The notes beneath the pieces were generated by a model, which saw nothing but the letters and a program-made list of their open reading frames with translations, did not search any database and had not been told where the DNA came from. This document shows positions 36,207 to 45,403 of a stretch of DNA of 64,000 nucleotides, piece by piece. The number at the start of each line of letters is the position of its first letter. Positions within the stretch are counted from its first letter, which is position 1. A program made the translations under genes and the position numbers. This DNA is from Bog-756 sp963745955 (GTDB taxonomy: Bacteria; Actinomycetota; Acidimicrobiia; Acidimicrobiales; RAAP-2), in assembly GCA_963745955.1 (NCBI GenBank), contig CAVUZI010000008.1:372001-436000 (forward strand), given 5' to 3'.

Positions 36207-38380
36207 ATGGGGGAAGAAACCGACGGCCCGGCAGGCGCCGCCGGTCGTCACGGGGGCACGGGCGTGATGGACGGGCCGGCGCTGGACGAGCCGCATCGGA
36301 GTGTCCCGACCGAGTCCGACGGAGCTGCGTCGTCAGAGATTTCCGCCGGCCGCCGGCGGTTCACGGTTGCCGCCGTCGTCGGAACGGTCGTGGCCGCGGT
36401 TCCGTTCGTGTGGATCCTCTGGGGCCCATGGGAGACTCCCGACCCCATCCGGAAGACGGCCTTCGAGGACAACTTCTACGACCTCCAGGCCAGGGCCATC
36501 TTCCACGGCCATCTCTGGTTGGCCAACGGCGCCGTCGGCATCGAGGCATTCGTCCACGACGGGCGCCAGTTCACCTACTTCGGGCTGTTCCCGTCCATCA
36601 TCCGCATGCCCATCCTGGCCCTGACCAGCAGCCTCGACGGTCGATTGACCGTGCCGTACATGCTTGCCGCCTGGCTGCATCACCGCCCTCTTCGTTTCGT
36701 TGCTCCTGTGGCGGGTGCGCATCCTCATGCGTGGCCCGGTGGTGATGGGTCGGGCCGAAGCCGCCGCGTTCGGGGTGCTGATCGCCACCATCATGGTCGG
36801 ATCGGTGTTCACGGTCCTGGCCTCGATCCCCTATGTGTTCGCCGAGGACCTCGCCTGGAGCATCTGCCTCACCGTGGGGAGCCTCTTCGCGTTGCTGGGC
36901 GTGCTGGAACGTCCATCGCGGGGCCGGGTGGTGGCTGCGGGGTTGCTGATCCTGTGTGCCAACCTCGACCGGCTGACCACCGGATGGGCGTGTGTCGTGG
37001 CGGCCGTGCTCGTCGCCGCCTGGTTCGGGCTCGGCCGCGGAGGTCAGGAGAACCGGAGGTGGTGCGTACCGGTGCTCGTGGCCGGCTTGGTTCCGTTGCT
37101 GATCGGGTGCTTCGTCAACTATCTCAAGTTCGGAGTGCCGTTCGGGCTCCCCGTGGTCGATCAGGTGTGGACCAGTCGTCAATGCCTACCGACGGCAGTT
37201 CCTGGCCGCCAACCACAACTCGGAGGAGGGCATCGCCTTCATACCGAGCGATGCCCTGGCCTACCTCCGGCTGGACGGGCTCCGGTTCACATCGGTGTTC
37301 CCGTTCGTCACCCTGCCCGCGGCACCGGCCACGGCGGTGTCCGGCGTGCTCTTCGATCGGCGGTACCGGACGGCCAGTCATGCCGTCGTCGATGCCGCTC
37401 CTGTTCCTTCTCAGCTGCTGGGGGATGGTCACCGCATTCCGACCCCGGCCCATCGGCAGGGTCGCCCTCGTCCGGATCCCCATTCTGGCCGCAGGATCCG
37501 CCGGCGCCGCCCTCCTCCTGTGGGGGTACATCGCGCCCCGGTACCTGGCCGATTTCGTGCCCTTCCTGGTGCTGGCCAGCGCGGTGGCCCTGGCTGACAT
37601 CTGGCGCCGGATGGAGGGCCGGAGCAGGCGGTTCCGAATCGGGACGTTCACCGTCATCACACTGGTGGCCCTGTTCACCATCGTGGCCAATATCGGCATC
37701 GCCATCGTTCCCAACGAGGAGTGGACCCCGACCCAGGTGTTCAACTTCGTGGAGACCCAGAAGTCGATCAGCGACATCACCGGCCACCCGCTCGACGCGA
37801 ACATTCACCGAGGGAGCCAACTTCCTCCGTGGGCGCCGGCCGGGGAGTTGTACATCATCGGCGAGTGCGACGGCCTCTACATCTCCAACGGCGAGAACTA
37901 CTCGACGATTCCGAGCCAGCAGTTCACCCGGACGACGTGGATGGCGGTCCAGCGGGGCCACGCCTTCCAACGCACCTTCAGGGTCACCGCCCATCATCTG
38001 GTGGTCAGGCGGCAGCCAGTGGCTCCCCATGCTCGGCGTGGGCTCGGACACGGTGTCGGCCAAGGCCACGCCGTCCAGGTTCGCAGGTCGGGTCCAGGTC
38101 AGCTTCAACCTGGTGCACCCGCGGCGGCATCACCTACGGCCTGCCGTCCCTGATCACCGTGGGCTCCTCCGTCGATGTGGTGGTGATCACCGATCCCGTC
38201 AAGCACCTCGTCGAGGTGACCATCAGGGGCATCACGTTTCTCTCGACCACGGTGGACAAGGTCGAGCCCGTGTCCGTTCTCACCGGGGCGACCCACCCGG
38301 CCCCACTTCCCGCCCTGACCGCGGCGGACGTCACCGCCTCGAGTCCGCAACCGAGGCTGTGCCAGAGCCTGTCGGGCTGA
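36207..38380 (+). pseudogene. Multi-pass membrane protein, paralogue family copy 4, five frameshifts
   Basis: Conserved family sequence runs the whole length but changes frame near 36680, 37176, 37377, 38012 and 38113. In order: DNFYDLQARAIFHGHL and EAFVHDGRQFTYFGLFPS; LLLWRVRILMRGPVVMGRAEA; AYRRQFLAANHN; SSMPLLFLLSCWGM through the helices to GECDGLYIS; then GGSQWLPMLGVGSDTV and finally GGITYGLPSLITV to the end PRLCQSLSG. No in-frame stop interrupts any segment, and residues conserved in copies 1 and 3 are kept. Either five assembly errors or very recent decay. ATG 36207 fits the other copies' short N-terminal tails. If intact the protein would be about 724 residues. Confidence 0.7.
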
Positions 38381-38439
38381 TCAGGTGGGTCGGGGCCCGA
38401 TGGGCTGGCGTGGGCCGGGTGGGCCGGCCGTCGTCGCCG

Positions 38440-39340
38440 TCATCCCACAGAAGCCCACAGGCAGCTGGGTCTCGTGCCCCAGGCGACCTGTCGGGCCAGT
38501 TCGGCGCTCACCACCGGGAGGTCGGCGGCGTGGGTGACGCCCACCAGTTTGGCGTCGGTGGCGATGACCCGCACCGGGAAGGCCGCCGCCGGCCACCATG
38601 GTCGCCACCACCTCGGGGAGCAGTACCTCGGCCTTGGGGGCCGGGCCGCCGGCAGCCACCTCGGCCACCAGCGCCTCCTCGTCGAGTCCCGACGCGGCCA
38701 TGGCCGACTCGAACACCTCCCAGATGGCCGGCTGGAAGCCCCACAGGTTGACCGAGGTCGGAAGATCCCCGTCGAGCTCCGGCGGCCCCCGCCCGTCGTC
38801 GGAGGTGAAGATCTGACCCTTGTCCTGCCGGGTGACGTTCCGCCGTTCGGTCAGGGCGACCAGATGACCGCTCCCGTCGACTTCGCAGATGCCCCGGGTG
38901 ACCGGGTCGTCGGTGGCCACGGTCGACCGAAGCTGGTAGCCGATCAGCGCGTGCTCATCGGTGTCGGACATGAGCTGTCGGGCCAACAGCCCCATGGCCA
39001 CCTCGCCGTAGATGTCGTCGGCATTGGCCACGCCGAACGAGCTGTCGGCGCCGAGGGAGGACTGCGCCGCCAGCACGGCGTGGACGGTGCCCAGCGGGAC
39101 CCGCTGCTCGGCGAAGGCCACGTCGACGGAACCAGGCCAGCACCGTTCGACGTGATAGCGGATGGACGGACCCGACTCGGGATGGAGGACGAGCACGATC
39201 CGGCCGAAGCCGACGGCCACCGCATCGCTGACCAACAGGTCGATGACGGCTTCGCCGTTCGGCCCGATCGGGGCCAGCGGTTTGCATCCGCCGTACCTGC
39301 GGGCCATGCCGGCTGCCAGCACCACCAGGGCAGGTGCCAT
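38440..39340 (-). CDS. Nucleotidyltransferase family protein, frameshift near 38585
   Basis: From ATG 39340, preceded by a GAGGGAGG ribosome site. PALVVLAAGMARRYGGCKPLAPIG (3-26) is the nucleotide-binding signature of sugar-nucleotidyltransferases (G-x-G-x-R-x8-K type, slightly altered), and FGVANADDIYG carries the metal aspartates. The end (VRVIATDAKLVGVTHAADL, then AWGTRPSCLW) is in a second frame, joined near 38580-38590 within a C/G run. Length about 299. Likely activates a sugar phosphate or related head group with NTP. It is the last gene of a four-gene operon behind FabH-like synthase (8-base gap), so a role in a lipid or glycolipid product is possible. It converges with copy 4. Confidence 0.72.
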
Positions 39341-39348
39341 GCCCTCCC

Positions 39349-40284
39349 TCACCCGCCCCAGCGCAGCACGGCACTGGCCCAGGTCATGCCGCCGCCGAAT
39401 CCGGTGAGCAGGACGTGGTGGCCCGCTTGCAGCCGGCCGGTCTCCAGTGCGTCGGCCAGGGCCAGGGGGATGGACGCCGACGAGGTGTTGCCGTAGCGGT
39501 CGATGACCACCACCGCCTTCTCGTCGGGGATCCCCAGGCGCTGGCACGCGGCATTGATGATCCGCAAGTTGGCCTGATGGGGGACCATCAGATCGATGTC
39601 GGCCGGGGTGAGCCCGGCTTCGGCGATGGCCTGCTCCGCCGACTCGACCACCACCCGAACCGCCTTTCGGAAGATCTCCTTGCCGTCCATGTACAGATAG
39701 CCGCCGTGATCGCACTTGAGGAGATGGCGCAGCGAACCGTCGGCTCCGAGGTTCCACGACAACAGCTGGCCGGGACCGTCGACCGCCTCCAGCACCAGAG
39801 CACCGGCCCCGTCGCCGACGAGCACCGCCACGGACCGGTCGTCCCAGTCGGTGATCCGGCTCAGGGTCTCCGACCCGATGACCAGCAGTCGCTCGGCTCC
39901 GATGGCCAGCATGCCGTGGGCCACGGCCAGCGCGTACACGAATCCCGAGCAGGCGGCGTTGACGTCGAAGGCGCCCCCGGGTACGCCGATGCCGTCCTGC
40001 ACGGTGGCCGAGGTACCGGGCACGATCTGGTCCGGGGTGGTGGTGGCCAGGATCACGCTGTCGATCTCATCCGGACGTCGCCCGGCACTGGCCAGCGCGG
40101 CGATCCCCGCCTCGATGGCCAACTGGGAAGTCGTGCCGCCGATCCGTCGCTCGCGGATGCCGGTCCGCTCCTGAATCCAGGCGTCGCTGGTGTCCATGGT
40201 CACCGACAGATCGTCGTTGGTCACGATCTTGTCGGGCACGGCGATGCCCCAGCCGGTCACGATGCCGCCGCGGGTGGTCTTCAT
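39349..40284 (-). CDS. FabH-like beta-ketoacyl-ACP synthase III
   Basis: A 311-residue condensing enzyme with an intact catalytic triad: Cys112 in NAACSGF, His236 in VPHQANLRI and Asn266 in YGNTSSASIP. GWGIAVPDKIVTNDDL and TGIRERRI are typical of the N-terminus. It condenses an acyl-CoA starter with malonyl-ACP. It could be the housekeeping FabH or a specialised starter enzyme; no other fab genes are beside it, and the operon partners (LLM oxidoreductase, thiolase, nucleotidyltransferase) do not form a fatty-acid synthase set, which hints at a special lipid product. Gap to the thiolase gene is 19 bases. Confidence 0.9.
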   Translation of the reverse strand: MKTTRGGIVTGWGIAVPDKIVTNDDLSVTMDTSDAWIQERTGIRERRIGGTTSQLAIEAGIAALASAGRRPDEIDSVILATTTPDQIVPGTSATVQDGIGVPGGAFDVNAACSGFVYALAVAHGMLAIGAERLLVIGSETLSRITDWDDRSVAVLVGDGAGALVLEAVDGPGQLLSWNLGADGSLRHLLKCDHGGYLYMDGKEIFRKAVRVVVESAEQAIAEAGLTPADIDLMVPHQANLRIINAACQRLGIPDEKAVVVIDRYGNTSSASIPLALADALETGRLQAGHHVLLTGFGGGMTWASAVLRWGG

Positions 40285-40303
40285 GCCTTGATGGTCCTCA
40301 TGG

Positions 40304-41470
40304 TCAGCCGGCCTCGAGTACGTGGATTCCTATGAACGCTGCATCCTTACCGATGATGCCACCGGTGTTGGCCGACATCGCCAATCGGGCTCCCTCCACC
40401 TGGCGCGGACCGGCTTCGCCCCGCAGCTGGCCGGTCAGCTCGACCAACTGGGCGATACCGGTGGCACCCAGGGGATGGCCCCTGGCCACCAGCCCTCCGC
40501 TCGGGTTGACGGTCACCCCGGCACCGCCGATGGTGGTGTCACCGGCGACGGTGGCCGGTCCGGCGTCACCCGGCTTGAAGAAGCCCAACGACTCGAGGGC
40601 GTACAGCTCCTCGGCGCTGGTGGCGTCGTGCAGCTCGACGATATCGATGTCGGCGGGATCGACCCCGGCCGCGTCCCAGGCCACCGTGGCCGCCTCGGCC
40701 AGGCGATCGTGATAGTCCATGTCGCCATTGCCGGAACGGACCGTGCTGGTCCGGATCCGCGGCGCCCCGGCACGCGACGCCGTCGACAGGACCACGGCCG
40801 CGCCCCCGTCGGTGAACGACGAGCACATGAGACGGGTGAGCGGCCACACAATGGAGGGCGACTCGAGCACCTCGTCCAGCGTGACCTCGGACTGGAACTG
40901 GGCGTTGGGGTTGAGGGCGCCGTGGCGCCGGGCCTTGACGGCGGCGGCCGCGAACTGCTCGAGGGTGGCGTCGCGCTCCTCCATCTGGATGATGGTCCAG
41001 GACGCGTTGAGCGCCATGAGCACAGAACCCGACGGGTTCTCGAGCTGCTCGTGCATCCTGAGCCGGTCGAGCAGCGGGACCCCGTCCTCGATGCCGGCGA
41101 GGGTGGCCGACCGGTCGCCCGTCCACATCTTCTCGACCCCGACGGCGAGCACGGTGCCGGAGCCACCCAAGGTCGCCATGGTCGCCAGGTGGAGGGCCGA
41201 GGCCCCACCGGCGCACGAATTGTCCACGTTGACGATGCCGGCGTTGCGCAGTCCGGAGCGGCGGAGGAAGGTCTGGCCCCGGATGCAGCCCTGGTCGATC
41301 AACCTGCCTGCGGTGGCATTTCCGAACACCACCAGATTGACCTCGGCGGGGTCGACCCCGGCATCGGCCAGGGCGTCGGCCACGACCTCGTCGGCCATCT
41401 CCTCGGCCGTTCGGTCCCGCCGGTTCATGGCGGTCATTGCCGCGCCGACGACGGATACGGTGTGGTCCAC
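40304..41470 (-). CDS. Thiolase family protein (SCP-x/lipid-transfer type)
   Basis: A 388-residue protein. Cys86 in NVDNSCAGGASAL is the acyl-accepting cysteine, ELHDATSAEELYALESLG is the SCP-x-type HDxT/S motif, and NPSGGLVARGHPLGATG supplies the catalytic His. The second, proton-abstracting Cys near the C-terminus of classical thiolases is missing; MSANTGGIIGKDAAF ends the protein, as in the SCP-x-like thiolases abundant in actinobacteria. It probably cleaves or forms beta-ketoacyl-CoA or carries lipids. Lies between the LLM oxidoreductase (10-base gap) and FabH. Confidence 0.87.
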   Translation of the reverse strand: MDHTVSVVGAAMTAMNRRDRTAEEMADEVVADALADAGVDPAEVNLVVFGNATAGRLIDQGCIRGQTFLRRSGLRNAGIVNVDNSCAGGASALHLATMATLGGSGTVLAVGVEKMWTGDRSATLAGIEDGVPLLDRLRMHEQLENPSGSVLMALNASWTIIQMEERDATLEQFAAAAVKARRHGALNPNAQFQSEVTLDEVLESPSIVWPLTRLMCSSFTDGGAAVVLSTASRAGAPRIRTSTVRSGNGDMDYHDRLAEAATVAWDAAGVDPADIDIVELHDATSAEELYALESLGFFKPGDAGPATVAGDTTIGGAGVTVNPSGGLVARGHPLGATGIAQLVELTGQLRGEAGPRQVEGARLAMSANTGGIIGKDAAFIGIHVLEAG

Positions 41471-41480
41471 GGTGTCCTCG

Positions 41481-42467
41481 TTATCCTCGAGCCGGGACGC
41501 CGACCGTCGCCAGGGCGGCGATCAGGCGCTCGAACTGTTCCAACGGTTGGTCTGCGGTCACGTAAGTTGCCACGTGTTGCGCCCCCACAGCACGAAATTC
41601 GGCGATGACGTCGGCGACCTCGTGTGCCGTCCCGCTGACGATGTGCCGATCGAAGGCTTTGGCCGGGATCCCGTAGAGGGAGGACATCCACTCCGTGCCG
41701 CGCCTGGCGCCGACCACGGGGTCGTCGTCGATGGACACGAACAGGACGATGGAAGGGGTGACCGCGTCGGCCGGCCGGCCGGCCCGGTCGATCTCCTTGG
41801 CCAACCGCTCGAGGGCCTCCTGGTACTGGGTGGGGCGCAAGAAGAGGGGCATCCATCCGTCGGCCAGCGTCGCCGCCCGCCGCAGGGCGGCCTCCGAGGA
41901 GCCGCCGACCCAGACCGGGATGGCCGGTGGCGCCGGCAACTGCCGGTAGCGCTCCCCTCCCGGGGCGGAGGTGTCGCCGGAGGTGACGCCGTGCCCGGAG
42001 GCCCACGACCTCCGCAGCTCACAGATTCCGGCGTCCAACTGGCGGCCGCGGGTCCGGTAGTCGAGGCCGGCCTGCTCGTACTCGCCGGGGTGGCTCCCGA
42101 CACCGACCCCGAGGATGAACCGCCCCTGGGTCAGGGTCTGCAGGCTGGCCGCCTGTTTGGCCACCACCGGTGCCTGGCGCAGGGGAAGTTGGACCACGCA
42201 CGTGCCCAGGGTGGCGGTGGCGGTGGCCGTGGCCGCCACGGCCAGCGTCGTCATCGACTCGAGGGAAGGACCGTGCCAGAAGAGGTGGTCGCAGGCCCAC
42301 AGGGCGTCGGCCCCCGTCTCCTCGGCCTGGTGGCAGATGGCGGCCAGGTGGGCGATGGGGTCCTCGGGGGTTCGAACGGTCGGCGCCGCCCACGGGGGGA
42401 CCGTGTCTTGCACGAAGGTCGGTAGGACGAGTCCGATCGGCCCCGGGGGAGTGGGAGGTCGCTCCAT
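41481..42467 (-). CDS. LLM-class oxidoreductase, probably F420-dependent
   Basis: A 328-residue TIM-barrel protein from ATG 42467. The sequence follows the luciferase-like fold: GLVLPTF near the start, AEETGADALWACDHLFWH, TLGTCVVQLPLRQAPVVAKQAASL, LTQGRFILGVGVGSHPGEYEQAG and IPVWVGGSSEAALRRAATLADGWMP. In actinobacteria such proteins mostly use F420. The substrate is not shown. It is the first gene of the operon that continues with thiolase, FabH-like synthase and nucleotidyltransferase. The open frame continues upstream, but the family N-terminus begins at this ATG. Confidence 0.85.
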   Translation of the reverse strand: MERPPTPPGPIGLVLPTFVQDTVPPWAAPTVRTPEDPIAHLAAICHQAEETGADALWACDHLFWHGPSLESMTTLAVAATATATATLGTCVVQLPLRQAPVVAKQAASLQTLTQGRFILGVGVGSHPGEYEQAGLDYRTRGRQLDAGICELRRSWASGHGVTSGDTSAPGGERYRQLPAPPAIPVWVGGSSEAALRRAATLADGWMPLFLRPTQYQEALERLAKEIDRAGRPADAVTPSIVLFVSIDDDPVVGARRGTEWMSSLYGIPAKAFDRHIVSGTAHEVADVIAEFRAVGAQHVATYVTADQPLEQFERLIAALATVGVPARG

Positions 42468-42811
42468 GGGCACAACGCATCGTAACCGCCTCCGGCCATG
42501 GTGGTGGTAATCGACGGCGGGTTCTTCGGGGGGGACAGGGCGGCCGGACGGGGTGGCTGGGCCGGACGGTGGCTGGGGCGGACGGTCGGGCTGGGGCGGA
42601 CGGGGTGGCCGGGGCGGACGGGGTGGCTGGGCCGGATGGGGTGATGGCCCGCGGACGGTCGGGCTGCCCCGCGGACGGTCGCCCGGTGGGCGGGCGCACC
42701 GTGGAACGGCGCGCCGATGTTCGACGTGTCGGCCCGACGCGGCAGACTGGTGGGGCAAACCGGTCACCGGGGGGCGAGAGGGCCCGGCGACCAGGACGAG
42801 AGGACACCCCC
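42468..42811 (+). other. Intergenic region, G-rich
   Basis: This 344-base gap between divergent genes (LLM oxidoreductase and NifU-like) is largely taken up by the G-rich repeats at 42546-42692. Promoters for both genes must lie here, but I see no clear boxes and no gene. Confidence 0.5.
42546..42692 (+). repeat. G-rich degenerate tandem repeat, eight units of 16-20 bases
   Basis: Units start GGACGG (once GGATGG) at 42546, 42564, 42580, 42598, 42616, 42634, 42653 and 42673. The fullest form is GGACGGGGTGGCTGGGCC. Units of different length show that it is not coding. Many G runs of three or four on the + strand could form G-quadruplexes. Confidence 0.85.
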
Positions 42812-43231
42812 GTGGATGCTGACCAAGTCCAACCTGACGGCAGTGAGGACGGAACGATCGGCGACAGCGCCGCCGCCGCCGGCACCGCCGATACGGCCGG
42901 TGGGCCCGAGGAGGTGCTCGCCGACGAGGAGCGGGCGGAGAGGCTGAGCCAGCTCAACAGCCTCATCGAGCTCATGCGACCGGCCGTGCAGGCCGACGGC
43001 GGGGACCTGGCCCTGGTGTCGGCCGATGTGGTCACCGGGGTGGTCGAGGTCCAGCTCCAGGGGGCGTGCAGCTCCTGTGCGGTGAGCGCGTCCACGCTCC
43101 AGGGCGGGGTCGACCGCATACTCCGGGATCGCCTGCCCTGGGTCACCGAGGTCCAGGGCGGGGTCGACGAGTCGATGGATCCGTTCGAGAGCGAGTCGAT
43201 GGGCCGCGGGGGCTACGTACCCAGCTTCTGA
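42812..43231 (+). CDS. NifU-like iron-sulfur scaffold domain protein
   Basis: A 139-residue protein from GTG 42812 with AGAGG eight bases upstream. The first 45 residues are acidic and disordered; the NifU C-terminal domain covers about 46-125, with IELMRPAVQADGGDLALVS and the cluster-binding GACSSCAVSASTLQGGVDRIL (Cys86 and Cys89, CxxC). It likely assembles or carries a 4Fe-4S cluster for delivery to apoproteins. Standalone NifU domains of this kind are usual in actinobacteria. Followed by the MarR-MFS unit, to which it is not obviously related. Confidence 0.88.
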   Translation: MDADQVQPDGSEDGTIGDSAAAAGTADTAGGPEEVLADEERAERLSQLNSLIELMRPAVQADGGDLALVSADVVTGVVEVQLQGACSSCAVSASTLQGGVDRILRDRLPWVTEVQGGVDESMDPFESESMGRGGYVPSF

Positions 43232-43282
43232 CCTGGGGAGTGAGCAACGAGGTGACGAGCCTGGCCCACGGTGCGTTTCCTG

Positions 43283-43311
43283 TTGCATTAGTTAGTCAAA
43301 CTAAGTATTAT
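43283..43311 (+). promoter_or_regulatory. Promoter of the marR-MFS operon
   Basis: TTGCAT (43283-43288) and TATTAT (43306-43311) are spaced by exactly 17 bases; TATTAT matches five of six -10 positions. Transcription would begin at or next to ATG 43319, giving a leaderless mRNA. Confidence 0.65.
43288..43304. promoter_or_regulatory. MarR-type operator palindrome
   Basis: TTAGTTAGTCAAACTAA is a perfect 6-base inverted repeat (TTAGTT/AACTAA) around a 5-base spacer. It fills the gap between the -35 and -10 boxes, so a bound dimer would block RNA polymerase. The palindrome type and spacing are usual for MarR sites; the neighbouring MarR gene is the obvious ligand. Confidence 0.75.
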
Positions 43312-43318
43312 GGATGAC

Positions 43319-43855
43319 ATGAGTGTTGGCTCCGTCGAGGTCCCCGTGCCGTCAGAACTGTCGGAAGTGCTCCCCGCCGCCGACCCGGCCGAGGAGGACG
43401 CGGGCGCAGACGGCGCCGACCGTGCCGACCGTGCCGAGACGGAGATGGCCTCCCGTCTCCGGCTGGCCGTGACCCGACTCCATCGGCGGCTTCGCCAGCA
43501 CGCCCCCTCGGGGCTCTCCCAGTCGCAGTCCTCGGCGTTGGCCAGCATCGACAAGCTGGGGTCACCCACGCTCGGGGCCCTGGCCGCCCGCGAGTCGGTC
43601 CAGCCGCCGTCGATGACCCGCATCGTCGGAGGCCTCGAAGACCTGGGCTACGTGACCAGGGTCGTCGATCCCGCCGATCGTCGGGTGGCCCGGGTGACCG
43701 TCAGCGCCGAGGGGCAACGGGTCCTGCAGCAGAGCCGGTCGTTGAAGAACGCGTTCCTGGCCCAGCAGCTGCACCGCCTCCCGGCCCAGGACCGCGACGC
43801 CCTCGGGGCGCTGACCGTGCTGCTCGAGCGACTGGTGGAGATGGACGAATCATGA
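43319..43855 (+). CDS. MarR family transcriptional regulator
   Basis: About 178 residues. ATG 43319 is favoured because the TATTAT box ends seven bases before it; ATG 43310 would lie inside that box. After a 35-residue acidic start comes the MarR fold: LRLAVTRLHRRLRQHAP, LSQSQSSALASI, the recognition-helix region LGALAARESVQPPSMTRIVGGLEDLGYV, and the wing DPADRRVARVTVSAEG (the DxRxxxVxLT motif). It probably represses its own operon and releases DNA on binding a small molecule. Its stop overlaps the MFS start by ATGA. Confidence 0.9.
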   Translation: MSVGSVEVPVPSELSEVLPAADPAEEDAGADGADRADRAETEMASRLRLAVTRLHRRLRQHAPSGLSQSQSSALASIDKLGSPTLGALAARESVQPPSMTRIVGGLEDLGYVTRVVDPADRRVARVTVSAEGQRVLQQSRSLKNAFLAQQLHRLPAQDRDALGALTVLLERLVEMDES

Positions 43856-45144
43856 CCTCGGTCCGCGCCGCGGTTCGCCAGACCTTCAGCTCGCTCCGGA
43901 CCCGCAACTACCGTCTCTATTTCACCGCCCAGCTCATCTCGGTGTCGGGCACCTGGATGCAGACGGTGGCCCAGGCGTGGTTGGTCCTGCACCTGAGCGG
44001 GAGCAGCGTCGACCTCGGGCTCGTGGTCGGCCTCCAGTTCCTGCCCATGCTGCTGCTCGGCCCCTTCGGCGGTCTGGTGGCCGACCGTGTCAACAAGCGC
44101 AAGCTGCTCTATGCCACCCAGTCCGCCGGCGGCCTGCTGGCCCTGGTGCTCGGTGTGCTGGTCGTCACCCACGCCGTCGAACTGTGGCAGGTCTACCTCC
44201 TGGCCACGCTGCTCGGTCTGGTCAACGTGTTCGACAATCCGGCCCGCCAGACCTTCGTGATGGAGATGGTGGGTCGTGAGGACCTGCCCAACGCGGTGAG
44301 TCTCAACACCGTGGTGATGAACGCCTCCCGGGTGGTCGGACCGGCCATCGGTGGTGTGGTGATCGTCCTGTTCGGCCTCGGGATCTGCTTCTTCGTGAAC
44401 GCCGCCTCGTACGTCGCCGTTCTCATCGGGCTGGCCATGATGAGGAGCAGGGAGCTCCACCCGACTGAACACGTGTCACGGGCCAAGGGCCAGATTCGTG
44501 AAGGGTTCCGTTATGTCTGGCGCACCCCGAGCCTGCGGAACACCCTGCTGGCCATCGCCATCATCGGCATCTTCGCCTACAACTTCACGGTCACCCTGGC
44601 CGTGCTGGCCAAGGTGACCTTCCACGGGGGTGCGGGCGCGTACTCGCTCCTCACCTCGTGCATGGGGTTCGGAGCGGTCATGGGGGGACTGCTGGCCGCG
44701 CACCGGGCCCGACCGACCCCGCGCCTGCTGCAGGTGCTCGCCCTCGTCTTCGGTGGCCTGTTGGCTGCGGTGGCGCTGGCCCCGACCCTGCTCACCGCCT
44801 CGATCCTCATCGTGTTCATGGGCGCGGCCTCCATCGGGTTCATCGCCACGGCCAACGCCACCCTCCAGCTGAGCGCGGATCCGACCATGCGCGGTCGGGT
44901 CATGGCCCTCTACGCCATGGCCTTCCTCGGGACCACACCCATCGGCGCGCCGCTGGTCGGTGCCATCGCCCAGTGGACGAACCCGCGGGTCGCCCTCCTC
45001 ACCGGGGCGGTGGCCACGGTGATGGCCGCCGGCATCCTGATGTGGCGGCACCAGGTCGGCCTCAGGCGGGTCGGTGATGCTTCCGGGCTGGCCCACGACA
45101 TCGAGGTGGAGGCGGTCAGGGACGTCGAGTCCAACGTGGCCTGA
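43852..45144 (+). CDS. MFS transporter, EntS/MFS_3-type efflux protein
   Basis: A 430-residue, twelve-helix protein. LRTRNYRLYFTAQLISVSGTWMQTVAQAWLV is the classic N-terminus of this group, GGLVADRVNKRKLL the motif A loop between helices 2 and 3, and NVFDNPARQTFVMEMVG the conserved loop after helix 4. ADPTMRGRVMALYAMAFLGTTPIGAPLVG is the later conserved segment. It likely exports a small molecule using the proton gradient. Being in one operon with a MarR regulator, it is probably induced by its substrate. A terminator-like hairpin lies about 200 bases downstream. Confidence 0.9.
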   Translation: MTSVRAAVRQTFSSLRTRNYRLYFTAQLISVSGTWMQTVAQAWLVLHLSGSSVDLGLVVGLQFLPMLLLGPFGGLVADRVNKRKLLYATQSAGGLLALVLGVLVVTHAVELWQVYLLATLLGLVNVFDNPARQTFVMEMVGREDLPNAVSLNTVVMNASRVVGPAIGGVVIVLFGLGICFFVNAASYVAVLIGLAMMRSRELHPTEHVSRAKGQIREGFRYVWRTPSLRNTLLAIAIIGIFAYNFTVTLAVLAKVTFHGGAGAYSLLTSCMGFGAVMGGLLAAHRARPTPRLLQVLALVFGGLLAAVALAPTLLTASILIVFMGAASIGFIATANATLQLSADPTMRGRVMALYAMAFLGTTPIGAPLVGAIAQWTNPRVALLTGAVATVMAAGILMWRHQVGLRRVGDASGLAHDIEVEAVRDVESNVA

Positions 45145-45267
45145 AGCGCGTCGGCGCAAGAGGTCGATGCCGTCGCCAGGAGGCGCCGGGCACCCGCGGG
45201 GGCGCTGCCGTCCTGGACGACGTGACTCTGCCCTCTGCACGCTTCCGCCCGGGACGCTGCCCCCCCC

Positions 45268-45356
45268 ACGACGCGATGCTGCCCACGACGCGATGCTCCC
45301 CCACGACGCGACGCTGCCCTCCACGCGACGCTGCCCACGACGCGACGCTGCCCTCC
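45268..45356 (+). repeat. GC-rich tandem repeat, five units of 14-21 bases
   Basis: Units start at 45268, 45285, 45302, 45322 and 45336; consensus CACGACGCGACGCTGCCC. Differences in length rule out a coding repeat. The last unit is also the left arm of the hairpin at 45343-45379. Confidence 0.8.
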
Positions 45357-45379
45357 CCGCGACGAGGAGGGCAGCGTCG
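45343..45379 (+). terminator. Rho-independent-type terminator after the MFS gene
   Basis: CGACGCTGCCCTCC (45343-45356) pairs perfectly with 45366-45379 across a 9-base loop, a 14-bp GC-rich stem. It is followed by GTTACAGCTTT, a poor T tract. Converging transcription from the opposite strand may also use it. Confidence 0.55.
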
Positions 45380-45403
45380 TTACAGCTTTGGTTCGACCGC
45401 TGA

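Noticed and set aside
42546..42692. Possible coding repeat protein
   Set aside because: Unit lengths of 16, 18, 19 and 20 bases change the frame repeatedly.
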